DNA of 64,000 nucleotides from Nicotiana tabacum (taxonomy: Eukaryota > Streptophyta > Magnoliopsida > Solanales > Solanaceae). The position numbers were made by a program, and so were the translations under genes. Below the pieces are notes generated by a model. That model made no database searches. It had not been told where the DNA came from and saw only the letters and a list, made by a program, of their open reading frames with translations. This document shows positions 34,222 through 46,028 of the stretch, in pieces. Location of the stretch: NCBI RefSeq assembly GCF_000715075.1, contig NC_134082.1:105130399-105194398 (forward strand), in the 5' to 3' direction. Each line of letters starts with the position of its first letter. The stretch's first letter is position 1.

Positions 34222-34365
34222 TATCTCACCTTCGCCTTGAGGTGCCCGTAAAGGTTTTCACCAACAAGACTCTCTCATTTATTTTTCTCTCAGCTCCCGT
34301 CACCTTACGGTGCCCGTGAGGGTTTTCACCCATAAGACTCTCTCATTTATTTTTGTTCTTCTTGC
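34222..34365. repeat. Short tandem repeat around GGTGCCCGT, two main copies
   Basis: GGTGCCCGTAAAGGTTTTCACC and GGTGCCCGTGAGGGTTTTCACC lie about 69 bases apart, each followed by AAGACTCTCTCATTTATTTTT. A weaker third copy (GGTACCGCGAAACGGTTTCTATC) precedes them at about 34170. It is a second, independent duplication in the 3' UTR. Confidence 0.75.
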
Positions 34366-34962
34366 TCGAACCAGAGTGTTGCCCCTGTCGTGGGTTATTC
34401 CTACCTGTTCATCTTGGCATTTCTCAAAACTGATCATAAGGTCTTTCTTCGGTCCGTAATGTAGGCTTTTGGATTGATTTAGAAAGAAAGGTATAAAAGG
34501 CTCAAAACAATTCAAATGGGTTCAAATTACAACTTTCGGAATCCAACTTTCATAACAATCACCACTTCTGCCCCAGTTTCTTGCTTGGGGATTTTTGGAT
34601 TTCTATTTGGTATGACTGAACCTCGGAGTAAGGCTGCCTACGTACCCTTTCGGGATCAAGTCAAACGTAGTTCACTTGGTGTGACTATGTTGTTATGTTT
34701 CTCTTCTTTCCTTTTTTTTCTTCACTTTTCTTTCTTCTTTTTTTTTCTTTATGTTCTCTTTTTTTTTCCTTCTTTTCTTTATGTTCGACACTTGTGTTCT
34801 CTGATAATGCCGCTGATTCCGAAAGAGGTGCATGAAAAATAAGTAAGGCTCGAAGGGGATAACAAGGGATATGAGTGTTTGGATAGCAGAACAAAATGCC
34901 TTCATCATTTCAATCTTTAAGATATGCCAAATATGAACAGATACATTCAGAAAATAAAGAAA

Positions 34963-36174
34963 TCATACATAATATCTCTTGACCGCATCGGAATTGATGG
35001 CCATTTCTACACATTTTCCTTCCACATCTGTCAAATACAATGCTCCATTAGACAACACTCTGGTTACCACAAATGGTCCCTGCCAGTTTGGGGCAAATTT
35101 TCCTTTTGCCTCAGCCCAATGAGGCAAGATCCGCCTCAGTACTAATTGCCCGACTTCAAATTTCCTTGGACGTACCTTTTTGTTGTATGCTCTTGCCATT
35201 CTTCGTTGGTACAGTTGGCCATGACACATTGATGCCAATCTTTTCTCATCGATCAAACTCAACTGCTCAAGACGGCTTTTCACCCATTCATCATCATCGA
35301 TCTCAGCCTCTGCAATGATTCGCAGAGATGGGATTTCCACTTCTGTGGGTATTACTGCCTCGGTTCCATATACCAATGAGTAAGGAGTCGCCCCTACCGA
35401 GGTACGCATGGTGGTGCGATATCCTAACAATGCAAAAGGCAATTTCTCGTGCCATTGTCTAGATCCTTCAACCATCTTCCGGAGTATTTTCTTTATGTTC
35501 TTATTGGCCGCTTCAACCACACCATTTGCCTTGGGACGGTACGGAGTAGAGTGCCTGTGAGCAATCTTAAACTGCTCACATGTCTCCTTCATCAAATGAC
35601 TATTAAGATTAGCCCCATTATCTGTGATGATTACCTTTGGGATCCCAAACCGACATATGATATTTGCATGCACGAAGTCAACTACAGCCTTCTTGGTCAC
35701 AGACTTGAATGTCTTCGCTTCCACCCATTTGGTAAAATAATCTATAGCTACCAAGATAAACCTGTGCCCATTTGACGCTGCTGGATCAATTGGCCCAATA
35801 ACATCCATGCCCCATGCGACAAAAGGCCATGGCGCGGACATCGCATGTAATTCTGATGGTGGAGCATGAATCAAATCTCCATGTATTTGGCATTGATGAC
35901 ACTTACGCACAAAACTGATACAATCTCGCTCCATCGTGAGCCAATAATAACCTGCTCGGAGAATCTTCTTTGCTAGAACATACCCACTCATATGCGGTCC
36001 GCAAACTCCGGAATGCACCTCAGTCATGATAGTTGTGGCCTGCCGTGCATCTATACATCTCAACAAACCGAGCTCTGGCGTTCTTTTGTACAATACTCCT
36101 CCACTAAGGAAAAACCCACTTGCCAACCGTCGAATTGTTCTTTTCTGATCACCGGTGGCCTGCGTTGGATACAC
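34963..36174 (-). CDS. Ogre integrase (pol segment)
   Basis: 403 residues. The HHCC zinc-binding module is present (H54, H61, C92, C95; CHQCQ). The catalytic core shows D124 (GMDVIGPI), D185 (ITDNGAN) and E221 (VVEAANK), the D,D-35-E spacing of retroviral-type integrases. A C-terminal domain with GPFVVTRVLSNGALYL follows, and the protein ends RYYV. The first codon at 36174 is GTG and is not a true start. The segment belongs in frame to the RT-RNase H frame, separated only by two TAG codons (36256-36258 and 36229-36231). The enzyme would insert the DNA copy into the genome. The domain itself looks intact, but as part of the polyprotein it cannot be reached without readthrough. Confidence 0.9.
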   Translation of the reverse strand: MYPTQATGDQKRTIRRLASGFFLSGGVLYKRTPELGLLRCIDARQATTIMTEVHSGVCGPHMSGYVLAKKILRAGYYWLTMERDCISFVRKCHQCQIHGDLIHAPPSELHAMSAPWPFVAWGMDVIGPIDPAASNGHRFILVAIDYFTKWVEAKTFKSVTKKAVVDFVHANIICRFGIPKVIITDNGANLNSHLMKETCEQFKIAHRHSTPYRPKANGVVEAANKNIKKILRKMVEGSRQWHEKLPFALLGYRTTMRTSVGATPYSLVYGTEAVIPTEVEIPSLRIIAEAEIDDDEWVKSRLEQLSLIDEKRLASMCHGQLYQRRMARAYNKKVRPRKFEVGQLVLRRILPHWAEAKGKFAPNWQGPFVVTRVLSNGALYLTDVEGKCVEMAINSDAVKRYYV

Positions 36175-36255
36175 TCCCGCTTTGATGTACTCTTTGATAT
36201 CATGGAACCACGACTCTCCATCGATTTCCTATTCTATCACATTGCAGTAAGCATG

Positions 36256-38440
36256 CTAATCACGGACTTGAATCTGCAATGGATCAACATAGGCCTTATC
36301 TGGATGGTGCAACATTGACGCCAAAGTAGCCAAAGCGTCAGCAACCTCATTATGAATCCTTGGAATGTGTCTGAATTCTATGGCCTGAAAACACTGGCAA
36401 AGCTCATGCAGACACTGCCGATACGGTATAAGCTTCAAGTCCCGTGTTTCCCATTCCCCTTGAATCTGGTGTACTAGTAAGTCCGAGTCACCCATGACCA
36501 AGACTTCCCGTACACCCATATCCACAGCTAATCTCAATCCCAATATACACGCCTCATATTCTGCCATATTGTTTGTACAGTAGAAACGAAGCCGAGATGT
36601 AACGGGGTAATGCTGACCTGTTTCCGAAATAAGTACTGCTCCTATTCCCACACCCTTCATATTTGCAGCCCCATCAAAGAAAAGTTTCCATCCTAACTTC
36701 TCAGCTTGTTCTAATTCTTCAATGTGCATTACCTCTTCATCAGGGAAATAAGTTTTCAAAGGCTCATAATCTTCATCAACGGGGTTCTCAGCCAAGTGAT
36801 CGGCTAATGCCTGTGCTTTCATGGCAGTCCGTGTCACATAGACAATGTCGAACTCTGTAAGTAAGATCTGCCACTTTGCAAGCCTTCCTGTAGGCATGGG
36901 TTTCTGGAAAATATACTTCAACGGGTCCAAGCGAGATATAAGGTAAGTGGTGTAAGATGACAAGTAATGTTTCAATTTCTGTGCCACCCAAGTTAGGGCA
37001 CAACATGTCCTTTCCAGATGAGTATACTTGACCTCGTAAGATGTGAACTTCTTACTGAGATAGTAGATAGCCTTCTCCTTTCTGCCCGTAACATCATGCT
37101 GCCCCAGTACACAGCCGAATGAACTGTCCATAATTGTCAGATACAGAATCAAAGGCCTCTCTAGTTCTGGTGGGACCAACACGGGTGGGTTTGACAAATA
37201 CCCCTTTATCTTATCAAAAGCCTCCTGGCATTCATCAGTCCATTTGACCATGACATCTTTCTTTAACAATTTGAAAATTGGTTCACACGTTGCCGTGAGC
37301 TGAGCAATGAACCTGCTGATATAGTTTAGTCTTCCCAACAAACTCATCACCTCGGTTTTGTTTCTTGGAGGTGGCAACTCCTGAATAGCTTTGATCTTTG
37401 ACGGGTCTAATTCAATACCTCTCCGGCAAACTATAAATCCCAACAACTTCCCAAATGGCATCCCGAAAGCACATTTCGCAGGATTGAGCTTAAGATTGTA
37501 CCTGAGAAGCCTTTGAAAGAATTTTCTCAAATCTCTGACATGGTCAGATTGCTGTCTAGACTTAACGATCACATCATCCACGTATACCTCAATTTCTTTA
37601 TGTATCATATCATGGAAGATAGTTGTCATGGCCCTCATATAAGTTGCCCCAGCATTTTTCAAACCAAACGGCATGACCCGATAACAATACGTTCCCCACG
37701 GCGTGATGAATGCCGTCTTTTCTGCATCTTCCTTATCCATTAGAATCTGATGATAACCCGCATAACAATCCACAAAAGAGCCAATATCATATTTGGCACA
37801 ATTGTCGATCAGTATATGGATGTTGGGCAGTGGGACATTATCTTTTGGGCTTGCTTTGTTAAGGTCTCGATAATCGACGCACACCCTGGTCTTGCCATCT
37901 TTCTTTGGCACAGGCACGACATTGGCTAACCAAGTGGGGTACCGTGTAACCTGAATGACCCTTGCCTCAAACTGCTTGGTGATCTCTTCTTTGATCTTCA
38001 CACTTATGTCTGTTTTGTACTTTCTCAACTTCTGCTTGACAGGGAGGAGTGTTGGATCAGTGGACAATTTATGAACCACCAAATAGGTGCTTAGACCCAG
38101 CATATCATCATATGACCATGCAAAAACGTCTTTGTACTCATGCAATACTTTAATTATCTCCTCCTTGAGTTGTGGCTCCAAATGAACACTTATTTTAGTT
38201 TCCCGTACATTATCTTGGTCCCCTAGATTAACTGCTTCTGTGTCATTTAGGTTAGGTTTGGGTTTTTCTTCAAAGTGACTTAATTCTTTACTAATTTCCT
38301 CATAAGCTTCATCATTATTACAATCCACCCCATCATTACACTCGATCTCTTGTATTATTACTTCTGAACTAGATTGGCTTTTAAAACTGGGCCGAAGATT
38401 CCTCATGCATGTCATGTCATTGATATCAGCATAAAAAGAA
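36256..38440 (-). CDS. Ogre reverse transcriptase with two RNase H domains (pol segment)
   Basis: 719 residues from ATG 38415. Sequence back to 38440 is open and probably exonic after the intron. Residues 150-300 hold the RT palm: VCVDYRDLNKA (about 178), FVDCYAGYHQ (about 215), and the catalytic YVDD (278-281). Residues about 395-540 are the retroviral-type RNase H and connection (LSKKFTSYEVKYTHLERTCCAL). Residues 577-700 form a second, archaeal-like RNase H with FFDGAA, AEYEA, GDSD and NEVADAL carrying its acidic residues. This dual arrangement is known for Tat-lineage elements. The enzyme copies element RNA into DNA and removes the template RNA. The frame ends at a TAG (36256) that interrupts the normal continuation into integrase. 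Confidence 0.92.
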
Positions 38441-38612
38441 CTGTACGAAGAAAAGAAAAGAAAATGGAAAGAGAATTAGGGACGAAGAAAATTGCATTTC
38501 ATTAAACGTAAAGACAACAAGGTTTTAACTCATCCAAACGGACGAAACATAACAACTGGATTACAAACCCTGGAATAATCCAGGTGACAAAAAGGAAAAC
38601 AAAACCCACTAC
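38441..38612 (-). other. Putative intron between Ogre protease and RT
   Basis: On the minus strand GTAGTG (starting 38612) lies at the end of the protease frame (RRES). A pyrimidine-rich stretch ending CTTCGTACAG finishes at 38441. Joining the two sides keeps an open frame from protease into RT (SFYADINDM). Unspliced, the protease frame ends at a TAG inside this 172-base piece. Ogre elements are known for an intron at this place; the exact splice sites here are my prediction. Confidence 0.6.
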
Positions 38613-40279
38613 CACGACTCCCTCCGAACTGGAAGAGGAGTAGCTTCCCAATTGTTGATGTTAGCATGTGGTCCGATGTACTGTATGTCTGCTCTGCTTG
38701 ACCCTTCCTCGGCCTCAACCATGTTTACTTCAGCAAATACTTTCTCAAACACCTTATCCAAATTCCCATCCGCCTCAATTAACAAACCTGACATCTTTGC
38801 CAATAATTGTTTCTTAATACTCGGTCTGACGAAGGACTTGGACAATCGAGGAATTGGTTTAGGGAGCACCCAAGCTTTCTTCTTCAATTTACGGGCCTTT
38901 CTGACATCTGCTGCTGTTGGTTTGAACCCTAACCCGAAGGTGTCTAGATTTTTGGGCAAAGACACAGGTTGAGTAATGCCCTGCAGTTCAACCCCCAAAC
39001 CCTTCCCTGGAACAAACCCGTTATTCAACATTTCTGACACTACCATGACGGTCGTAGCTGACACCCTGGGACATGGCATGCTTTTACCCTCAGGCAACCT
39101 GCTCACCGGAACCGTGTCGAGGATCTGATACACCCATGGCCCCTTATCATCTTCGGTCTCTATAAAGGGTACAATGGCATCATTCACGGCGCATGTGGGA
39201 TCTTCCCCATGTAACACAATTTCTTGTCTGTCCCACTCGAATTTGATCATTTGGTGTAGTGTGGAGGGCACGGCTTTTGCCGCATGAATCCACGGTCGAC
39301 CCAACAAAAGATTATAGGATACTGCAGCATCCAACACCTGAAATTCCATCGTGAACTCGACTGGGCCAATAGTCAATTCGAGTACAATATCCCCTACTGT
39401 GTTTGTTCCCCCTCCATCGAACCCTCGAACACAAATGCTATTTTTGCGGATTCTATCCTCATCAATCTTTAACTTGTTCAATGTGGATAACGTGCAAATA
39501 TTAGCGCTCGACCCGTTATCGATTAGTGCCCGAGTAACCATTGAACCTTCACATTTGACCGTCAAATAGAGAGCCTTGTTGTGTTCTGTACCTTCCATAG
39601 GCAATTCATCATCAGAAAATGCTATCCTGTTCACTTCAAAGATCTTGTTGGCAATTATCTCTAAATGGTTTACTGAGATTTTGTCAAGCACATGAGCCTC
39701 ATTCAATATCTTCATTAAAGCTCGGCAATGCTCATCAGAGTGAATTAATAATGACAACAACGAGATTTGGGCAGGTGTTTTTCTCAGTTGCTCAATAATG
39801 GAATAATCTTGTCCTTTCATCTTTTTCCGAAACTCTTCTGCTTCCTCTTCCGTTACAACTTTTTTAACTGGCACTGGATTGTCTTTTGCGCCCTTAGCTT
39901 TTCTCAACTCTTCGGGGGCGAAACAACGTCCTGACCGGGTCAGTCCCTGTGCTTCACAACTTTCTTCCTCAATTTCCTTTCCTTTGTATGTCACCACTAC
40001 TTTGTCATATTTCCAGGGTACGACTTTGCTATCAACCATGGGTAACTGGACTACCGGTTTTATGACAACCGGTTCTACATAGACTCCCTTCACAACCACC
40101 ACGGGCGTGGATACTGACCTTGGTACCACTATCTTGACTGGCTCCTGCTTTTTCTCGGCCACAAACGGTCCCTTTCCCATTACTAGCACTGGCTTGTCTT
40201 CTACTGCTTTTAACTGAACCACTGGCCTTGCACTTACTGTCCTTTCTTTGGTTTCCGTAGAACGAATCACCATAACCAC
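38613..40279 (-). CDS. Ogre protease region with G-patch
   Basis: About 555 residues. The listed first codon (40279) is GTG; the frame is the continuation of gag after a single in-frame TAA, so no separate start is expected. The N-terminal 150 residues are Val/Lys/Pro-rich linker. The retropepsin motif ALIDNGSSANI is at about 251-261, followed by a YNLLLGRPW flap-type motif (about 322-330). A G-patch (NNGFVPGKGLG) is at about 419-429. The C-terminal acidic part (GPHANINNWEATPLP) leads to the predicted splice donor. It would cleave the polyprotein into gag and pol products. Confidence 0.85.
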
Positions 40280-40318
40280 CTGCGAAGGTTTCTTAGGCTC
40301 TGCCCCCTTATGTATCAG

Positions 40319-42119
40319 TTAGATCATGTTGGCCTCATAATGCGCTGGTAACGGATTTTGATTGATGTTCGGGGCCTCTGGAGCCTGTACCTCAATATGA
40401 CGATTATCAATGAGCTCTTGGATTGCGTTTTTCAACTTCCAACATTTTTCAGTATCGTGCCCCGGCATCCCTGAGCAATACTCGCAGCTAACAGAGTGGT
40501 CCAGGTTTCTGGGAAGGGGATTTTGTGCTTTGGATTCAACTGGGGTCAGCATCCCCAACTGTTTCAATCTGTGGAAAAGAGAAGTGTAAGATTCTCCCAG
40601 CGGAGTAAATATTTTTTTGTTTGGGGCCTTCTCATTTCTAAAAGCTTGGTTTGGGCGGAAGCTGGTTCCTGGTCTGTTAGCCCTGGGAGGTGGATAGGTG
40701 TTTTGTGGGTGTGGCTGTGTATTTTGGGGACTTGGTGTATGCCATTGCGAGTGCACTGGGGGTTGAGTGTAGGTCTGGGCGTGGTGAATAGAAAAGTGTG
40801 GTTCTGGTGGTGGATAATAGTGTTGCGGTGGACCATATGGGGTATATTGATAGTTTGGGTGATGGGGTCTGGGTTGGTTGTAGTAGAGTGGACGGTTATT
40901 GTGCCTGGACCAAACATTAGCTTCAACTGCAGCAACTTCTTCTTTCTTCTTCTTCCCCAGCACACCACCAGTACCGCTTTGGATGGCCTGGGTGGTTGCT
41001 TTCAATGCCGAGTAGCTCAAGATCTTGTTAGATTTCAATCCTTCTTCAATCATGGCTCCCATCTTTACCACTTCATTAAACGACTTCCCGACAGATGTCA
41101 CTAGATGACCAAAATAGGTAGGTTCCAATGTTTGCAAGAAGTAATCTACCATCTCTCACCTTCTCCCATTGGGGGATCAACTCTGGCTGCCTGTTCTCTC
41201 CATCGGAACCCAAATTCCCGGAAGCTCTCTCCGGGTTTCTTCTCGAGCTTTAGCAATGTGAGACGGTCTGGGACTATCTCAAGGTTGTATTGGAAATGTC
41301 CTGCGAAAGCCTGTGCCAAGTCATCCCAGGTGTACCACCTGCTCGGATCTTGTCTTGTATACCACTCTAATGCCGACCCGCTCAAACTCTGGCCAAAGTA
41401 AGCTATCAATAGCTCATCTTTGCCCCCTGCTCCCCTCATTTTGCTACAAAAACCCCGTAGATGTGCCATAGGATCGCCATGCCCTTCGTATAAATCGAAC
41501 TTGGGCATCTTGAACCCTGCTGGTAATTGAACGTCAGGGAAAGGGCATAGATCCTTGTAAGCCACGCTGACCTGGTTACCTAACCCGTGTATGTTCCTGA
41601 AGGATTGCTCCAGGCTTTTAAATTTCCGCATCACCTCGTCCTGCTCTGGGCTCTTAGCCGGCTTTTCAATCTCCGCCGGGACCTCAAAGTGGGGATTATA
41701 GGTATGTGGCTCGGGTGCTTTGAATGTGAGTTCAGGGGGTAATATTGTGTATCGTGAGCCTGAAACAGTGGCTCACTAGATGATCTGTGCAATGGGGCTG
41801 GGGGAGGTGCCACAAAGACGGGAACATTTGGTGGAGGAGGGTTTTGAGTGGGTGGTGGAGCTTGGGAATCATAAGCCTCTCTTCCCTGATAATAGTGATG
41901 GCTTGGGAAACTTGTTGAAGGACCGGGAGAGGGGTATTCCGGCGTGTGTACTGGTTGGAGGGTAGGAGTAACGGGTAGTTCTTGCCCCTTCTGGGCTCTA
42001 GCTAAGGCTATCTGCATTTCATTCATTTCTAGCCTCATTTTTTCCATTTTCTCCAGGGCTGCCTTCAGCATCTGATTGGCCGTTTTTTCTGACTCAACGC
42101 TGTTGTCTGACCCAGTCAT
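40319..42119 (-). pseudogene. Ogre gag, broken by two frameshifts
   Basis: Three consecutive minus-strand frames form one gag. The first (42119-41631) has a short coiled coil (MLKAALEKMEKMRLEM) and a Pro-rich region; a C is missing from a C-run at about 41734-41738, and it then reads out of frame. The second (41634-41146) holds the retrotransposon-gag capsid block (FDLYEGHGDPMAHLRGFC ... ALEWYTRQ ... FREFGFRWREQAARV). An extra dinucleotide (CT on the plus strand, about 41151-41156) shifts it again. The third (41152-40319) carries YFLQTLEP, a long Pro/His/Gln/Tyr-rich stretch and a zinc knuckle (CEYCSGMPGHDTEKC). A TAA at 40319 separates it in frame from protease. Capsid protein could not be made as one piece. 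Confidence 0.9.
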
Positions 42120-42509
42120 GCTTTCTGGTATAGGACCTTTTGATCTTGTTTGATAATGGTACGGTGCCAGTACGCTCTAACAACTAACTGATATTGATTG
42201 GAAAAACAACAAACTTGTCAGTGTTAGAGTCTTAACAACTATTGTAATTGCACGTTAGGGGGATGCAATGCTCCTAGGCAGTTAATCATTTCTAACATGC
42301 TTTTGCTCTGACCGCATGCATCATCCCGGCTTATTTTTGCTCTGACAAATATATAGTTTTTTTTTATAATTACGGTCGAATCCTATAGAGATTGCCTACG
42401 TATCGTGACCCCTCACGAATCAGACCAAGCGTAGTTCGTGCCATAAGACCAAATTTTTTTATTACTCAAAATAATGCTATTACAAGCCATCACAAAAAAA
42501 AATACAGAC

Positions 42510-42576
<67 letters not shown>

Positions 42577-42906
42577 AGAATGTTTGAAGAAAAAAAAACA
42601 TATGGGTAGAAAACAGACTCGAAAAACAAACAAGTGCAGGATTGAACTAGGGATACATTAAAGCTTTGAATTTTGGTGCCCGCGAGGCATCATTCGGCCT
42701 TTCCGCGGGCTTGGGGGCTAGGGTTCTTTGCAAGCTTTTTAGTTCCTCCATGATCTGATGGACATAACCCATGACTGAGGCAAAAAGGATATCACGCGGC
42801 ATCTCTTCACATGTTAGGCACTTCGTGGTGATATAGCGCCCTATCTCATTGATCCTACCCCTGATTCTATCCCTCTCTATGCACAGCTGTTCTATCCGTT
42901 GATTCT
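42120..42906 (-). other. Spacer between Ogre ORF1 and gag
   Basis: The spacer contains a (TA)n tract at 42512-42571 (about 30 units) and a copy of the dispersed CCTACGTA...GTAGTTC motif at 42371-42438. 42600-42906 has minus-strand remnants continuing ORF1 (a coiled-coil-like tail, reading through to about 42700). No other coding sequence is recognised. Confidence 0.55.
42512..42571. repeat. (TA)n microsatellite inside the Ogre element
   Basis: About 30 uninterrupted TA units, flanked by A-runs on both sides. It lies between ORF1 and gag and is likely to vary in length between copies. Confidence 0.95.
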
Positions 42907-44702
42907 TTAGTCCAATATTCGAGTATTGTCAATGAGCTGCTCTTGGAACCTCTCCATTTGTTCTTCCATCCGGGCTATCGACTCATAGCAGCGTTCTCTA
43001 TCTGTTATAGCATCCCGGGCTTGTTTGAGGACCCGATTATTGAGAATGGAGTTTATCTCTCTCAATGTCGCAACACTCATTTCGTAGTCCCTTTTTACTT
43101 GCCATAGGTGCTCTCTCCATGATGTTGTAACTGTGGCCCACCTGACCCGCATTCTTGTTATACAAGCCTTGGATCTCTCCAAGTCTTCTCGGCTTTTGTT
43201 GACTTGATTTCTCAATTCCGCTATCAACCTTTCATCAGAGCGACGTTTCTGTCGGTCGCTATCACTCTTACCGACTTGGCGAATTCGGGCTTTCAGTGCC
43301 TGGTTTTCTTTGGCTAATTTGTTCTTTTCACCCTGCTCTGAGGCTACTTGAACGTTGTTTTCAAACATAAGCCTTTCAATTTGTCGCTTCAGCTTCCCTA
43401 TTTCAACCCGGTAGCCTTCCTCTCTCGCTAACCAGCCCCACTGTTCCTGCAAATCATCCGTAAATTGTTGGACGTGAGCTCTTTTAGCAGGCCTCTGACG
43501 AATCTGGAACCTTTTCCCGAACCAAACACCGTGTTTTGGGTCTACCTCACCCTTAGCCAGCTCTCGAACCATAGTCTTGGGTTCAAGGAATCTACATTCG
43601 TGCCACAGCTTTCTAATTTTTCCTTCGGGGAACACGACTCCTGGACTCAACTCAATGGCGTGCTTGCTTAGATCCTCATCAGTGGGAATTACCTGAAATC
43701 TTCCTAGTTGGCGCAGTACCCGATGAGGAGCATATGGCTGGATGCTACGAAGTCCCATCAAAAGAACATGACATTCCTCGGCCGCCATGTATATTACCTC
43801 AGTATCATTCAACCACCCAAATGCCCATTCAACTTGGTCGGCTGTTGTTGACCTCAATTGTGCAAGCCATGCTTCGACGCCTTCGGGAAATATGACGCCT
43901 GTCATTCGTTTCTCAAAGCCGCTAATGCAGTTTCTCTCAGTCAACCCGTGGTTCATGTATCCCACTCGGTGATGGAGGTGTTCTTGCATCCACAGCTGGA
44001 GTAACAGATTGCATCCCTGAAAGAACTTGCCTCCTTCTCGGCATATAGTTAAAGCTTGGTAGATTTCGGACAAAATCAAAGGAACCACAGTACTGTCGGT
44101 TCTTTTGATTGCAACATCGGCCATCCCTACAAGGCCTATCTCTATTTTTTATCTTTGCGGGGACAGACCACAACTCCCAGAAATGCTATGATAAATGCCA
44201 AAGTACGTCTTGCTTCCCACTTGATTCTGTTCCCAGTGTGAATTAATCCGAGTTTTGGTTCTTCCAAACCCTGAGGAATTCCGTACCGTTGATACAAGAA
44301 TTGGAGAGTACAACATCCCTTCGACAAATCATCATTCTGCACCTTCTGACTAATGCTTAGCAAATCCAAGAACGCGTGCGGAGATACTGGTCTTGGTGAA
44401 AGTAAATACTGCCCTCTTAGTTTCCCATTCAACCCCGCATATCCGGCGACTTCCTCTAGTGTAGGTGAAAGTTCAAAGTCAGCAAAACGGAACACGTTGC
44501 GGGTTGGGTCCCAGAACGGTATTAGAGCCTCGATGATATCTGTCCTTGGCTTGATATTCAACAGATCGACAAAACCTCCCAAAACTCTTTCCACTATCTT
44601 TATACTATCTTTTTCCATATCATTCCACCACATGTGGAGTTGCAAAGGGACCTCGCTACAGACTGAGAATGGTTCATTTTGACTTGTGCTCATCCTGCAC
44701 AT
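42907..44702 (-). pseudogene. Ogre ORF1, broken by one frameshift
   Basis: The first part (ATG 44702 to 44142) contains FWDPTRNVFRFADFELSPTL and EVAGYAGL, a conserved block found in ORF1 of Ogre/Tat elements and related plant mobile-domain-like proteins. An A-run (44145-44150 as T on the plus strand) appears to have lost one base. The second part (44124-42907) continues in another frame with WLNDTEVIYMAAEECHVLL and EGKIRKLWHECRFLEP, then a long coiled coil (about residues 235-400: KLKRQIERLMFENN..., LAKENQALKARI). The protein's role is unknown in the family; its coiled coil suggests self-association. The single frameshift would remove the coiled-coil half. Confidence 0.85.
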
Positions 44703-46006
44703 TTATTATAGTGATTAAAGAAGGAAAAACTTTTATTTGACTTAAAAACTATCTATATTCTAAAGAAATATTTTTTGGATTTTAATTTTTTTGAAAAAAC
44801 TTTTAAGGAGAAAGGAAATATTTTTGAACTATTATTCTGAATTTATGAAAGAAATACTACAGAAAAAAAATATTTTTGAATTTTCTTTTGAATATCTTTT
44901 AAACAAATAATTGGTATTTTGAGATTAAAAGGAAATATTATTATTATTTTTTTTAAAAAAAAATGAGGTCTAAAAGAAAAACTTTCTAAAGAAGTGAGTA
45001 ATGTTAAATATTTTTGGATTTTTTTTTGAATACGGTGAGCCGAAACCAAAGAGGTTTGCCTCTGATCTCACATCCGGTGAGAATCAGACCCGCGTAGTTC
45101 AGGCTATAAACTAACTAATTTTTGAAAACAAACAAATTTTTTCCTTTTTCTTTTATAGCAAAAAAAAACTATTTTCATTTTTCATTTTTTTTTTGAAAAT
45201 AAAGCAAATTAAAATAAAAGACTTATTCCTACACACTTTCTGCTTTCTATGCAAACAAACAATTTTAAAAGTAAAAATATATATGTTTTTTTTTCAAAAT
45301 TTCGGCAGCATTTTGACAGTACTTGGACACTGATTTTTCTACATTAATCATCTAACTCTCCACTTGCTATTTTTATTTTATTTTATTTTAAATTATTATT
45401 ATTATTATTATTATTGCACTATTATTTTTTACACTCCCGAGACTCAGAAGCCGGTCAACATGCAAGACCGAGCAAATAAATGCACATAAAACAAATAAGA
45501 TGCATCAGGATGGTCTTTATTTCAGGTTGCTAGCCCTAGACGGACTCAACCCCTGTGTTGAGTCCTCTAAGTCAAAATGCACATGATGCAAATAAGTGTT
45601 CCTATTAGGGATCCGGCATGAAGTTGAGTTATTCTAGGTTCAGAACTTGGGTGTTTGTTCTAGACCTGGCTTACCCGAGCGGACAGCTCGAGCCGAGGGG
45701 GAGGCAGCGTACCGGGAATACAGAAGTTTCACCGGCTTTGCAACTTATCCAACCTCGTTCTAAATTGGGAATTTAGACACTATACAGAAAAGAAGTCACA
45801 AGAAATGCACCCTTCTTCATGATTTAGAAGACTCAGAGAGGAGATGGGTTTCGGCACAGCTTATATACAGTTCACATAAGATCAAAGCGGTAAAAGCAGT
45901 TAATTAGCAAATTAAGCACAGATCATGTAACAAAATCAAACGAAGCCAAATACAACAATTATTCCAAGCTCGAATTCTGAACCCTGAACCAGAGATTCTA
46001 AATTCA
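44703..46006 (-). other. Ogre 5' leader
   Basis: About 1.3 kb between PBS and ORF1, extremely rich in A/T homopolymers (44720-45420), with an (ATT)n run near 45391-45413. A third copy of the dispersed motif is at 45031-45100. No coding sequence is recognised. Long leaders are usual for Ogre elements. Confidence 0.65.
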
Positions 46007-46024
46007 TCCCCAGCAGAGTCGCCA
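46007..46024 (-). promoter_or_regulatory. Ogre primer-binding site, tRNA-Arg type
   Basis: On the minus strand TGGCGACTCTGCTGGGGA starts four bases after the LTR end. It complements the 3' end of plant tRNA-Arg(ACG) as I remember it (…CCCCAG[C/T]GGAGTCG-CCA), with one mismatch. It fixes the element's orientation. Confidence 0.8.
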
Positions 46025-46028
46025 GAGC

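Larger units (their letters stand above)
32183..34962 (-). other. Ogre 3' untranslated region
   Basis: About 2.8 kb between integrase and PPT with no coding domain. It contains the 94-bp higher-order array (32861-33635), a shorter GGTGCCCGT repeat (34222-34365), a copy of the dispersed CCTACGTA...GTAGTTC motif (34618-34675) and a T/C-rich run (34690-34790). Long non-coding 3' regions with tandem repeats are usual in Tat/Ogre elements. Confidence 0.75.
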
